Assembly (NCBI GenBank): GCA_023853785.1
Contig: JAJIRX010000579.1
Span: 1 to 64,000, forward strand
Reading direction: 5' to 3'
Length of the DNA: 64,000 bases
Source of the DNA: Psilocybe azurescens
Lineage: Eukaryota; Basidiomycota; Agaricomycetes; Agaricales; Agrocybaceae
Shown here one piece after another: positions 23,918 through 35,204 of this stretch. The notes under the pieces were generated by a model. That model did no database searches. It saw only the letters and a list, made by a program, of their open reading frames with translations, and was not told the origin of the DNA. The stretch's first letter is position 1. Each line of letters starts with the position of its first letter. Made by a program: the position numbers and the translations under genes.

Positions 23918-24583
23918 CTATGCCTTCGAATCTTGCATCTCTTTCCATTCTTCAACAAGGATACCCATCTCGATAATGTCTTTCCAGCCACCGTTAATCC
24001 ACAATGCTTTACGTTGTCGACCTTCTTCAATGAATCCTCTGAAAAAATCAGAACTCCGTAATTAAGTAGCAGAATAAAAGATTGCACACGATTTTTTGTA
24101 CACCGCTACTGCCCGATCGTTTCCTTCGTAGACTTCCAAGGATATGCGGTGCATATTCATGTGCACAAAGGCATGATCGACCATAAACCGCGTAATATGC
24201 TGGCCATATCCCCTATTGCAAAACTCCGGTAACATAACGATCGAATACTTTGTGTGCCTGTGCCCGCGTTCCATGATCCCCCACAGTGCGGTCATTCCGA
24301 TAAACTGGGGCTCGAGATTCAAGGATTCGGGGCCATTTTTCTTGCCTTCGTCGATAGAGGTAGACGGCGTTGGAATTGTTTCGATCATACAAAATATCTC
24401 TGCGTCCTTATCGAGGATATCCAAAATGTCCTTCTTCAACTGCTCTCCTCGAGGCGAAAGGAAACGCTGAGTTATAAATGGAGCAATTTGAGCATTGTTG
24501 TATAAGCTGAGTAAATTGTCGAGGTCAACAGCTGGTGGAGCTCGGAATGCACGAAGTCGGATGCCGCAGCTAAGATCAAACAT
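23918..24583 (-). CDS. GNAT-family N-acetyltransferase (copy 1, readable)
   Basis: Proteins of this RimJ/RimL-like GNAT group transfer acetyl from acetyl-CoA to an amine; the substrate cannot be told. Start: MFDLSCGIRLRAFRAPPAVD at 24583 (an upstream ATG at 24616 is in frame). Then come LSPRGEQLKKDILDILDKDA, EPQFIGMTALWGI and the acetyl-CoA loop region EFCNRGYGQHITRFMVDHAF. MHRISLEVYEGNDRAVAVYK follows, the usual late-GNAT strand and helix. An intron (about 24040-24090) leads to GFIEEGRQRKALWINGGWKD and MGILVEEWKEM, ending at TAG 23918. About 200 residues, normal for the family. It is divergent from the UGT remnant at 25268, across an intergenic region interrupted by a MITE-like insertion. 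Confidence 0.75.
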
Positions 24584-24916
24584 ATTGGATTTAGGATGAG
24601 TGTTGCGATAATACAAATCAAGTTCTGGTTGGTATAAGTCATAAAGCTATCGATCTCTCCTTACTTATATGTAACTCAATGTCAACTCGACGGTTGTAAG
24701 AGTCCAGCAGCAGCAGGACATATGCTCACCGGAGGAAACTCTCGGGACCGTGCGCTTCTCTTCCTACTGCGCTTTCGCAGTTAATCCATTTTTACCATGG
24801 GGTATTCAACTTGTAGAGGCTCACTTTCAATGCCAGTAAGATGGATTCAAAGCTTCTTCTTCTTCCATTGAGGAAGGATATTCTCTTGACAATGATATGT
24901 GATATAATGTCTAATA

Positions 24917-25264
24917 GGAACGTTCAAAGTTGGGCGCAGCACGCAGACGCAGCTCGCAGCTCGCAGAAGCCTCAGCTTATATAACGTGGATTTGAATGTC
25001 CGTGTTGTGACCTTTTGTGACCTACTGTCTTTCTCTTTTGCCGCTTGTGAAAAATGTCCCGAGTTGCCTTCGATAGTCAAAAAGAGTCTACAAGGTCTTT
25101 CCTCAGTGGTTTGCACGGTACTGTGAAGTTAATTGATGAAGAAGCCCAACTTGATCACAGATAAAAATTTGGATCAGGCGTGACATTCTCTCTCTAAGCG
25201 GACACTGAAATCTACGTTATATAAGCTGAGGCTTCTGCGAGCTGCGCCCGGCTTTGAACATCCC
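24917..25264. mobile_element. MITE-like element with TA target duplication, inserted in duplication copy 1
   Basis: A 348-bp insert is absent from the matching place in copy 2 (about 29158-29162). Ends are GGAACGTTCAAAG... and ...CTTTGAACATCCC. The inverted arms continue for about 65-85 bp (left 24917-25002, right 25199-25264) through GCAGAAGCCTCAGCTTATAT. The left arm has an extra expansion of GCAGCTCGCA. TA flanks both sides (24915-24916 and 25265-25266), as for Tc1/mariner-type insertions. No coding capacity. Confidence 0.75.
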
Positions 25265-25267
25265 TAA

Positions 25268-26420
25268 AATGTCAGTTATCCGCATGTGTTCGCAGCGGCC
25301 AACGGCATGTTAAGTGAGTCATTCACAAGCTGTAGATCAGTAAATATCTTAGATGACTCATTTGTCACCTCCGGATAGGCCGCTGAGGAGGCACAACTGG
25401 ATCAGCTGATTCTGAAGAATTTCTCAATAAAATTATTGCAAAGCACGGGGAGAAATCAGCAAGAAATCTTGAAGAAATCAGTCGTCCTGCATCTGCAAAA
25501 CCAACAAAATAATGCTTTGCATTGTGAACCCTAGATCATCGGGAAAGCATTTGCAATCAATAAGTCACTAGTGATAGATTCTATTAAGAGATTTTCCCCT
25601 TCGTCTGATCCAACAGTGAGTCACTGCACGCACCTGCTGAACAGCGCTTAGTTATTGTTCGGAACCACATTCTGGCCTACAAACCAGGGTTATATTGATG
25701 AAGTCATAGAAGGTTTGATTGAAATGAATTTCCCCCTTGTATGTCAAATTCCCTTCCACTTGCATATTTTAAACACCATATTCACTGATAGCGCCATTCA
25801 CTTCATATCATCTGTTATGAAATTGGTTTGTTTCAAAACGGGTTCCTCAGCAATGTTCAGATCACATGCCTATACGCGTCACCCCTATTCTCTGTTTGCT
25901 TTTTGCTTCATCCTCGTCTACAAAGACTCATTCTTCATTCACCTCATACCCCAGTCGTTCACATTTAAAATACTGAGGTATGTGTTTCCGCATTCTACTT
26001 CTTATACTACTATAGCTCATTCTTTCTCCATGTAGTTAAATTTGTTATGGGTATTAATAATTAGTTGTTCACCAAGAGGTTCTGTGCCACTCATGATCCA
26101 TGCATTTATTAAAGGCGACGGGATGGTCCATAACATATTGTAGGTACACCAGTGTCATGGAGGGCCATGGGAGCGGTGTTCCTATGTAAAGACTCCCTAT
26201 ACACACAAAAGTGAAATCCAGTACTGATATAAATTAAAAAGATATGTTGGCCTTTCGAGGCTGACCAACCAGCAGCTGCACATTTTTCTGTGAATCTCAA
26301 GGTCACCTTCAAACTAATTGAAGTCAGGACTGGAGAGAAGGGGACTGAAACCCTTATTGAGGAGAATGGCCTAAGAAACTAGGGAAGCAGTGGGATTAGA
26401 AATCAGGAGTTTGTCGTCTT
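25268..26420 (+). pseudogene. UDP-glycosyltransferase remnant (copy 1), 5'-truncated and decayed
   Basis: Pieces align with the complete gene at 30983-33130. They are YPHVFAAANGMLS and the weak VTSG-like segment near 25360, then FGTTFWPTNQGYIDEVIEG and LIEMNF (about 25655-25735). Further on are a corrupted C-terminal domain near 26100-26300 and LERRGLKPLL near 26330. The N-terminal acceptor domain is absent and stops interrupt every stretch. It is divergent from the GNAT gene at 23918-24583. Confidence 0.6.
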
Positions 26421-26464
26421 TGCAAGCTCACCTGCCTCACCCAATGAATCACACCTAACAAGCC

Positions 26465-26704
26465 TTGGACAGGATGGCTCGACTATCTGAACCAGATGCA
26501 GAACCTAACAAGGAAGAAAAGAAAGCTCTGGACGAAGTAATAGCTGAAATTTCACGCGTTTATACTACATTCCAAGACTGGATGGTAAAAATTCGAGAAA
26601 TGAAGGCGAGAGATGACATTGCTTGGTCTATCGAAAAGAAGGGCCTCTTGACCAACTTTCTGTTTGGCAATGTTAGTAGCTCATTTTGGTGCCCATTTTT
26701 GTAG
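26465..26704 (+). other. Short orphan reading frame at the duplication junction
   Basis: A 79-codon frame that is strongly hydrophilic and helix-like: EEKKALDEVIAEISRVYTTF then QDWMVKIREMKARDD. It runs straight into the start of duplication copy 2 (CCTCTTGACCAACTTTC at 26643). This sequence is not in the other UGT copies, so it may be a fragment of another gene captured at the junction. No family recognised. Confidence 0.3.
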
Positions 26705-28167
26705 CCAACCAGGGGTCACTAGTGCTAGTACCAAGCTTAATCAACGGGCAGGTGTGTAAAGTTCATAGAGTCTGCAGACCGTACATTGCAGATTATACCA
26801 AAATACACTTATATATATGTCCATTACACGATTAAATAAATCACGGCCGTTCTCAAGGCTGTGCATTGCAATTGCATCTCGTCTCGAATTCTAATCTGAA
26901 GACTACTTTCCATATATGTAGAGGCAGTTGATTGATTCTGCCATTAAGCATGACCTCCTGAGCAGAACTATGTGATTTTAGGAGAGTGCATATGTAGAAT
27001 GTGCCATCAGCCTGTTGGAAATCTATCTATACTTGTAACATGCCAATTGTAATAACGTGGCTGCAAAAGTACACTGTCGATTTTGAAAGGCAGGGTACAT
27101 ACGTGAATGGAAGACATATTGCCTCACTGAAAGAAAAGCTCTCCATAAGAATGTTGAACCAAAACTAGTTGTTTCGCTGTTTTCTGTGTTGGTGGAGGGT
27201 CAAATGCTGTATGGCACACCGGGTCCAACTTTTGACTCGTTTATTTGTACTTCGAGCAATTGCAGTGTTCTGATTCAAAAATGCACTGCACACTTCATTG
27301 ATATCGAATATGGACTGCGGCTTGCCAGTGATTTGAACTTACTCTTTCTTTCAAAGCTGTATAGTTGCAGTCAATTAGTGACCCGAGTCCTATCTAAAGA
27401 AATTTACCATTTCCGTTGCGTGTTGGTCGGGCATCAGTTTTTAGCCTTCGTTAATTTGTACTTACGGTGCCCCGGCCATGTAAGTACCTCAGCAAGACGT
27501 CTGTTAACGGCGTTGGCGTTGCATGAGAGGCAATGAGTCGCAATTTGACAATGGAATCCTATTTTTAGAAACAGGTATAGTTGGAATCGAGGACCTTGCA
27601 AACGACTACTGAGGGCACCCGGTTTACTGGGAGAAGAAGGCGCGGACTATCCGGCAGACAGTCCGCCGAACACTCTGGCAGACACACAGCCATACGGGTA
27701 CTCACCGCCATGACCATGAGCGACACCGTTACTTTGCCCTTTCTCACTGTCTTCAACGACGCCCACGACTCCTGAGTCTCTCTAACCACGAGTGGCACCA
27801 CAGCATATCCAGGGACCAGGAACGTCAATGCCTCAAAATTACCTCCACACTTTGATAACACACTCTGCACAAAGTGTTCTAGCAGATGCGGCACCGATTA
27901 GTAGTTACTGCATACCACAACAATCAAATTGACAAAGTCTGAAGCGCAATTGCATTATTAAAGTGGTGATGTCAGGCCGGGGGATAGTCGACGTCGGGGA
28001 GGCTAATGACAGGCGTGTCGCGAACCCGTCACGAAGACAGACCACGCCTTATATTTCTCGTAAACCAAATGTTCTGAAATTGGCGATAGTCGGCTGACGG
28101 AAACGGCCACAGGAAATGCTAGTGAAAGCCAGTCATAATATCATGGAAGGCACAGAACTCCACTAAA

Positions 28168-28833
28168 CTATATCTTCGAATCTTGCATCTCTTTCCATTC
28201 TTCAACAAGGATACCCATCTGTATAATGTCTTTCCAGCCTCCATTAATCCACGCTGCTTTACGTTGTCGACCTTCTTCAATGAATCCTCTGCAAAAATCA
28301 GAACTCCGCAGTTAAGTAGCAGAATAAAAGATTGCACACGTTTTTTATACAACGCTATTGCCCGATCGTTTCCTTCGTAGACTTCCAAGGATATGCGGTG
28401 CATATTCATGTGCACAAAGGCGTGATCGACCATAAACCGCGTGATGTGCTGGCCATATCCCCTATTCCAAAACTCCGGCAACATAATGATCGAATATGTT
28501 GAGTGCCTGTGCCCGCGTTCCTTGAACCCCCACAGTGCGGTTATTCCAATAAACTGGGGCTCAAGCCCCCTGGATTCAGGGCTATTTTTGTTGCCTTCGT
28601 CGATAGGAGGAAGACGGCGTTGGAATTGTTTCGATCATACAAAATATCTCTGCGTCCTTGTCGATGACATCCTGATACTCCTTCTTCAACTGCTCTCCTC
28701 GAGGCACAGGGAAAAGCAGAGTTATCAATGGAACGACTTGAGTATTGTTATATAGGCTGATTATACTGTCAAGGTCAACAGCTGGTGGAGCCCGGAATGC
28801 GCGAAGTCGGATGCCGCAGCTAAGATCAAACAT
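28168..28833 (-). pseudogene. GNAT-family N-acetyltransferase (copy 2, frame-broken)
   Basis: It matches the copy at 23918-24583 throughout: MFDLSCGIRLRAFRAPPAVD, then RGEQLKKEYQDVIDKDAE, EFWNRGYGQHITRFMVDHAF and MHRISLEVYEGNDRAIALYK. An inserted base near 28605 breaks the frame after IETIPTPSS. One base is missing at the exon end (TATAAAAAAC versus TACAAAAAATC in copy 1), so the last exon (GFIEEGRQRKAAWINGGWK) is out of frame. The copy looks recent but non-functional as written. Confidence 0.65.
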
Positions 28834-29164
28834 GTTGAATTTTGGATGAGTGTTGCGATAATACAAATTAAGTTCTGGTTGGTATAAGTCATCAAGTTAT
28901 TGATCGCTCCCTATTTATATGTATTCAATGTCAACTCTATGGTTGTAAGAGTCCAGCAGCAGCAGGACATATGCTCATCGGAGATCAATGTAAACTCTCA
29001 GGACCGTGCGCTTCTCTTCCTACTGTGCTTTTGCAGTTATTGCATTTGTACCATGGGGTATTCTTGTAGGCATTCGCTTTCAATACCAGTAAAGTGGGTT
29101 TAAAGCGTCTTCATCCATTGAGGAAAGATATCCTCTTGATGTGGGATATACTGTAACGTCTAAT

Positions 29165-30337
29165 GTTAGTTGTGTGCATGTGTCCGCAGCGGCCAACGGT
29201 ATGTCAAGTGAGTCATTCATAAGCTGTATATCAGTATCTTAGATGACCAAGAGTGCGACGCGGCTTTCGTCACCTCCGGGTATAGTGCTGAGGAGGTCGC
29301 TATCGGCGATCTCGGGTCTTTGTGTCTGACAGAAATCAAAGCTGCTAAGTAATCGGTCCCTTGATTCCCGCCGAGTATATCCACATTGACACTAGAAGCG
29401 GCGCAGCTGGATTAGCTGAATCTGAAGAACTTCTCAATAAGATTATCGAAAAGCATGGGGAGAAATCAGTCGTCCTGGTGGGTTCTATTAATAGATTATT
29501 TCCTTCGTCTGATCACTGTGTGCACCTACTGAACGGCGCTTAGTTATCATTCGGAACCGTATTCTGGCCTACAAACCAGGGTTATATTGATGAAGTTATA
29601 GAAGGTTTGATTGAAATGAATTTCTTTTTGTATGTCAAATTCCCTTCCACTTGTATATTTAAGAAACCGTATTCACTGACAGTACCGTCCACTCCAGATC
29701 ATCTGCCATGCTTCACCTCTTGCTAAGATTTCGGATGAGTTGATTCTAAAAATAAATGGCTCTGGAATTGGTCTTGTTTCAAAACGGGTTCCTCAACAGT
29801 ACATTCTCAATCATCCAATAGGTGTTTTATATATCTACGAGAGATCTTGTGGGTTTACCACACACAACGGTATGGTCCATAACACATTGTGGGTACACCA
29901 GTGTCATGGAGGGCCTTGGAAGCGGTGCTCCTATATAAAGACTCCCTATATACACGACAGTGAAATCTAGTACTGATATGAGTTAACAGGATATATTGGG
30001 CTTTCGAGGCTGACCAACCAGCTGCAGCTGAACATCTTTCTGTGAATCTTAAGGTCGCCTTCGAACTAATCGAAATCAGGGCCGGAGAGAAGGGACTGAA
30101 ACCGGTATTGAGGTCCGGGAGAATGACCTAAGGAACAAGGGACGCATAGTAGGCTCAGAAATCAGGGAGTCCGTCGATGCTTGCCACGCTATCAAAGGAA
30201 AAAACTCCGAAGGAATGTGGAAAAATATCAAGGCCAAGTTAAACCATGCATAGGAGGCTAATGAATCCATCAGAACCGAGCTTCGTGCCTTCTGTGAGAA
30301 GGACAGCCTTGATGAGGAGATGGTGAATGGTCAGTGA
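29165..30337 (+). pseudogene. UDP-glycosyltransferase remnant (copy 2), 5'-truncated
   Basis: It keeps more of the protein than copy 1. Visible are AAFVTSGYSAEE, then ESEELLNKIIEKHGEKSVVL (29410-29480), matching FLEKAQAEYGENSVVF of the intact gene. After an intron come FWPTNQGYIDEVIEGLIEMN (about 29568-29620), then DELILKINGSGIGLVSKRVP and QQYILNHP. The tail ends CEKDSLDEEMVNGQ near 30337. The first half of the family fold is missing and stops interrupt the C-terminal domain. Confidence 0.65.
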
Positions 30338-30982
30338 GGCTCAAAATTTTTGGTAAGGGCCACAAAGAAAGTCTGCCACTAATTTCTGTAAATATTTGTA
30401 GATTTTTATATAGAATCAATTTTCAAAATATGTGAAGTGTTATTTCTGTCGCAAGTAAATCACACCGAAAGCTAGGGGTAAATTCTATTAATAGACAAAC
30501 TGCATCTCTTTTCGTTACGACGGCTTCTTAGCTGATACCTATGGGACGGAGAGATAATCCTAGTCATTGATGAAGGCCTAAGCACCGTAAAACAACATCG
30601 ATTTGAACAAACATGTACACACGAAATAGTGGGATCTCTTTCATATACTAGGTATACCAAGGTTAGCTCATCCGAGTCATGATTTGCTCGCCCCTGGAGC
30701 TCACACTTGTCTAAAGTAGGTCGCAGTGAGTAGGCGTGAGCATCTATTTATTTCATCCAGGAATACTTTCGGTTAAAAGGCAAGCGAAACGTCTTTATAC
30801 TGTCAAGAAGTGGTCTTTTTATGTAATACTGAGTCGATTTATATGCTATTTCCGTTCAACTTTGGCGGATTCTAATCAACGCCTGACTCAAGGATGACTC
30901 GATGCGCAGCGGAATGCTGCATAGAAATAGTATGGCGTTCGAGGGTGCCCTATCTGTAGGCTATCAATCCATTTCTCTCACA

Positions 30983-33130
30983 ATGTCTTCCACTGTCGAC
31001 AGGAACATTAACCACTTGCTCTTTACTGCGTTCCCAGCATGGAGTAGGTATCGCTGTTTTGCAGAGCTATAGATTCCCACTGATCAATCAATTGTCATCA
31101 GGTCATTTTCGATCTTTCTGCACCTTGGCAGCACGCCTTGTAAGAGAACACAAAAGCGCGGTCATCACCATCATCCTCTCTCCCGATCTTTTAAATAAAG
31201 GTCAAGGAGAGGTAGATGCTGAGCTCGGAAGCGATGTATCTGAGACTACTCGTCGACGTATTAGGTGCGCCTAGGTTCTATATTTGATCGTATACCAAGT
31301 GATGCCATTGATATTGTATTGTACAGGATTCTGGCATCCTTCCAATCTACTTCCACAGATGTTTTCAGCCTCTTTAAACCGCTTGGAGAAACGTATGCAA
31401 CTGCCTATCAGACTCTCACGGAGGAGAAACCAATTACCTGTGTGGCATCGGGGACGGTTTTCGACGCTGTTCCTGCTCCACGAGCTGTCATAATCGATGT
31501 GTGTCTATGACTGCCAATGTTAGGATATTATTAACGCTTATTTCTATTATAATCATAGCCACTTGCACTCGCCCAAATAGCGTCAACACGCGCCATTTCT
31601 GGAAGCAGCGTACCAATATTTTCCTGGCTCACAGGTCATGCAGCAACTATTATTCGAATGTTTGGTCCCGAGCATTACGGTGGTCTCGACGATATCACTG
31701 CAAAGATTGAAGCGGAAGCTGCTCGCAGGGGAGTCACAACCAAGGAAATTGGAGATTCGGTGAGCATCCTGCAGTACATAGACTATCGAAAACATGTTAA
31801 GTGATCGCGCTTTCAAGATTCTCACTCACACGGAAGGAAAAATCATTAAAATCCCTGGAGTCCCGGATATGTACGACTGGGAGTTCATGCCTCAACCGGT
31901 ATGATTTCTGGCACCTTTCAAACTATGCGCGAAGATTCACCTTGAAGCCGTATGCGTAGCCCCCTCCCAATTTAACATATCTCCGATTTTGAATATGCAA
32001 TATCAGTGAGCAATTAAGCTTGTCAACACGTTCAAATCACTTATTCAATAACCAAAGAGGGATGAAGCAAACAGACGGAGCTTTCCTCGTAACCGCATAC
32101 GCCTTCGAGAAACAGTCAATAGAGGCACTGAAGTCCTGGCACGCGGAAATCAACAAAGAGGTTTATGTCGTTGGTCCCTTACTTCCATCCCGAGATGGAC
32201 TCGTAGCGGATACTTCCCGTGGTTCCACTGAAACTGAAGTCTTTCTCGAGAAAGCGCAAGCAGAATATGGGGAAAATTCAGTCGTCTTCGTGAGTCCTAT
32301 AAATAGATTGATCGCCATGAAAAACGCTGATCAGGGACTACTTAGATCTCGTTTGGCACGATTTACTGGCCGCAAAGGCACGAATATATCGAGGAGGTCA
32401 TCGAAACTCTGATAGAGAAGAAATTCCCATTTGTAAGACCAAGCTATAAGTTGGTCTTGCAATCTGTTATTAAATCTGTATTATCATTCAGATCTTCGCA
32501 TATGCTTCCCGAATCGCCAAGCTTTCGGACGAGTTGAAAACGAGAGTAGAGTCGTCGGGACTCGGTCTAATCTCCAAATGGCTTCCACAACAATATATCT
32601 TGAACCATTCGGTATGTTTTTCAGGCTTCACAACCTCATCCAGTCGGAAATCTAATCAAGATATTATATTTATAGGCTACCGGATGGTTTATAACTCATT
32701 GCGGACAGAATAGCGTTCTGGAGGCCCTCGGAGCTGGAACACCCATGTGAGGCTGGTATTTAAGCTTTTAAGAAATTCACTCAACTGACTGTGGTAACGC
32801 AGGATATGCTGGCCCTCCCGCGCTGATCAGCCAGCTGCTGCCCATCAAATTGAGGCGATTCTAAAAGTCGGGGTCGAATTGATCGAAGTGCGACTTGGAG
32901 AAGAGGGCATGAAACCTTTGTTACGAAATGGACGCAAGGCCCAAGGAACACGGGAGGCTGTTGGGAAAGAGCTCAGAGAAGTTTTGGACCTTTGTCGAGG
33001 CGAAAAGGGGCAAGAAATGAGAAAAAATGTTCAGGCCATCAAGGCCCAATTTGCCGAGTGCTGGAGGACTGGAGGGACAAGTCGACAAGAATACGACGCG
33101 TTTTGGAAAAAATACGGCGTTGGATTTTAG
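30983..33130 (+). CDS. UDP-glycosyltransferase (GT1 family), complete
   Basis: It transfers a sugar from a UDP-sugar to a small acceptor, typically a hydrophobic metabolite or sterol-like molecule. Start: MSSTVDRNINHLLFTAFPAW at 30983, then an intron and GHFRSFCTLAARLVREHKSA, the N-terminal domain opening with its G-H. About nine exons are readable with consensus introns. Later pieces are PLALAQIASTRAISGSSVPI and TDGAFLVTAYAFEKQSIEAL, then VYVVGPLLPS and FGTIYWPQRHEYIEEVIETL. The sugar-nucleotide signature is WLPQQYILNHSATGWFITHC then GQNSVLEALGAGTPMICWPS and RADQPAAAHQI. It ends YDAFWKKYGVGF at the TAG at 33128. The family's H-C-G-x-NS and D-Q residues are present. It is the only intact one of three UGT sequences here. 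The exon around 31960-32060 is the least certain. Confidence 0.85.
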
Positions 33131-33887
33131 AGTCGATAGATCTTTCATGTACGAGGTCGTCCGAGTCACTCCGTCTATCGTGTCTGCGACGAAGTCGTGG
33201 TCTTTTGATATGCAATCGGCTTCCATGCTGCAGTCCGTTTCAATCTGCGGCGTGAGCACCTCAACGCCACCTGAGCCTTCGGCAGTAGCGCTGATGTACA
33301 TTCGCGAGGCGTCTTGCTCATGGATAACTAAAATATAGGTCATTTTAGAATATACGGGTAAGTCGTGAATGAGGATTGAGCGCACAGGTTCTGGTTATAG
33401 GAGTGCTGAGAACTGTTTGGAATTTATCGTCGTCGCCTTTGTATGCAAAAAGACTGCGGATCATTTCTACCTCATATCGAGTCATGCCGTTTTCGAGGGG
33501 TCGTCAGAGGTGAGATACGCCTGGTGCCAGCCTCTTGAAACATATCAGTGTCAAGCACAGGACCATAGACAATCGCTACTGTGGTAGTGAAAACTATGGA
33601 TGTATGGATGGGTCAATGATGATTCTCGGAACAGGCAGATTATGTTCGAAAATATGCACCAGTCTGAAAGCCAATGGCGCACACACCGAGGTGAGGAAAA
33701 TAAATATGTGTTGAGCATGTCCAGGGACCAGCAATCAAGAGAGTTCAACGATTGTAGGGTGAAGTGAGTCAGTCAATGATTGAGTTCCTTCTTATATAGA
33801 CACCAAAATTGCCAAGGACACCAAGCATGGGGGCTACTAACCCCGCATCACATTTAATAGCCTTTGATAAGTAGCTGAAAAGCTATT
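33131..33887. other. Gap between convergent UGT and methyltransferase genes
   Basis: No gene is firmly supported. A reverse-strand open stretch (about 33130-33385) reads MTYILVIHEQDASRMYISAT and so on. A forward ORF at 33369-33587 also exists. Neither has a motif I recognise, and the reverse ORF continues as an antisense shadow of the UGT 3' end. Confidence 0.35.
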
Positions 33888-35134
33888 TCATACTTTGCGT
33901 GTAAGGATTAATGCGAGAGGCCATTCCACGCGGATGATATCGTTTATCCCTACCGCAGTTCCAGGGACAGCTTTCATCGCTCCCTCTCGAAGATCTTTCC
34001 AGAAACGAATAGCAATGTCGCCCCCCTCGTATGTCGGCTTTGGTAGAAGAGGTCAATATATTTATGAGACAGTAGAGAAAGGAACTGACTCGTGTCCTCT
34101 GAGTCGATAGAGAGGTCTTCTTCGAGAAACCTGGTATCTTCAGGATGAGTCAAATCTTCTGGGTATCGTTCGTGATATGTGTGCAAGGCGCTCCATGTCC
34201 TTAAATAAGCAAGGAGATCTCGCCATTTCATGTCAGTCTGCATTATAACAGGATGTATCGGAGAGTCCCTGGGAACGAAGGACGGGATATCATCACCTAC
34301 TCGACCTTTCAGAAGCTACCTGGGGATATATGAATGTAGCTGCTTACCACAGAAGAAGACTCGCTCTAGGGGTTCTAGTTTGGCGTCGAATGTAGATGGT
34401 TCCGGGACGTCTACCAAGAGCCTCTCGAGAATAGTTCGTCCGGGACGTTGAAAGTGAGTGCCCATACTCGTCCGCGTGGTCTGTACCCTGAGCGTATTCT
34501 GTGATGCTTGGCCCCAGAGACGGGAATTGGGGTAAACGTAATTCGCCGTAGACCTAAAACATATTAGTTGGGATGCGAAGTTATCTCGGTGAGTTGTACC
34601 CAGAATGCAGCAGTTCCGCCTGAACGGAGCACACGATACGTGTCTGGCCATACTTTGCTCCAATCAAACCAATGGGCGGCTTGAGCTTGAAACAGTGGAT
34701 CGTCATTGAAGGACCTGGAAGATACAAGTAGAACGTACCTGCAACAATAAGGTCGACACTGTCCGTTTCAAGTATTGTCTTGCTCGTATCTTCAGCAGAG
34801 CCTTGAACAAATTTGAACTTTGAAGAGTTTGGGCTCGATGCAGCATAAGCACGAGCTTTATCAAGCATTCCTGCAGATGGGTCCATTCCAATAACTTCTT
34901 TGAAAGGTTGGAGTTGCACTGTTGCTTGTCCTATGTGCGATGAAGGATCTCCCCGCAAATCATCGAATTAAGGCGCATACCAGTCCCACACCCTAAATCT
35001 ACGGCCCTCTCCCATTGTGCGTTTGTCCCGCGTCGATGGAATGAGAATATGTATTCAAAGAGCTGTGATGGATACGTCGGACGAGACGCTGAGTATACGA
35101 GTGCATTGAATGTGGATTTGGAGAATGTTGACAT
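33888..35134 (-). CDS. SAM-dependent methyltransferase (Crg1/UbiE-like class I fold)
   Basis: The start at 35134 gives MSTFSKSTFNALVYSASRPT then YPSQLFEYIF. The SAM-binding motif I is RAVDLGCGTG, interrupted by an intron immediately after it. Next are VIGMDPSAGMLDKARAYAAS (acidic loop D), FKFVQGSAED and VDLIVA, then AAHWFDWSKVW and TYRVLRSGGTAAFW. The C-terminal part has YGELRLPQFPSLGPSITEYA, GTHFQRPGRTILERLLVDVP, DLLAYLRTWSALHTYHERYP and EGGDIAIRFWKDLREG. It ends in VEWPLALILTRKV with the stop at 33888. This matches the fungal Crg1/TMT1-like trans-aconitate or detoxifying methyltransferase group; the substrate is not known. One base appears missing near 34478, between QGTD and TSMGTHFQ. It is convergent with the UGT. 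Confidence 0.8.
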
Positions 35135-35204
35135 CGTCGTTGGAGGTCAAGCCAAGGATCGGCTTCACACAGGCCAAGATGATCAATCGATGCTTTGCTA
35201 TTCA

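Larger units (their letters stand above)
22285..26640. repeat. Segmental duplication, copy 1 (spacer - GNAT - UGT remnant)
   Basis: From CCTCTTGGCCAACTTTCTGT at about 22287 onward the sequence matches 26643 onward through the spacer, the reverse-strand GNAT gene and the forward UGT remnant. Copy 1 carries a 348-bp inserted element (24917-25264) that copy 2 lacks. From about 26420 to 26640 copy 1 has sequence not seen in copy 2. The spacer 22172-23917 contains no gene I can support. Confidence 0.75.
26641..30340. repeat. Segmental duplication, copy 2 (spacer - GNAT pseudogene - UGT remnant)
   Basis: It is collinear with copy 1, starting CCTCTTGACCAACTTTCTGT at about 26643, with many substitutions and small indels. 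It lacks the MITE-like insert of copy 1. The spacer 26705-28167 holds no supported gene. Confidence 0.75.

Noticed and set aside
23000..33130. A full secondary-metabolite gene cluster around GNAT, UGT and methyltransferase
   Set aside because: No polyketide synthase, peptide synthetase, terpene cyclase or cytochrome P450 is visible in the window; the genes may simply be neighbours.
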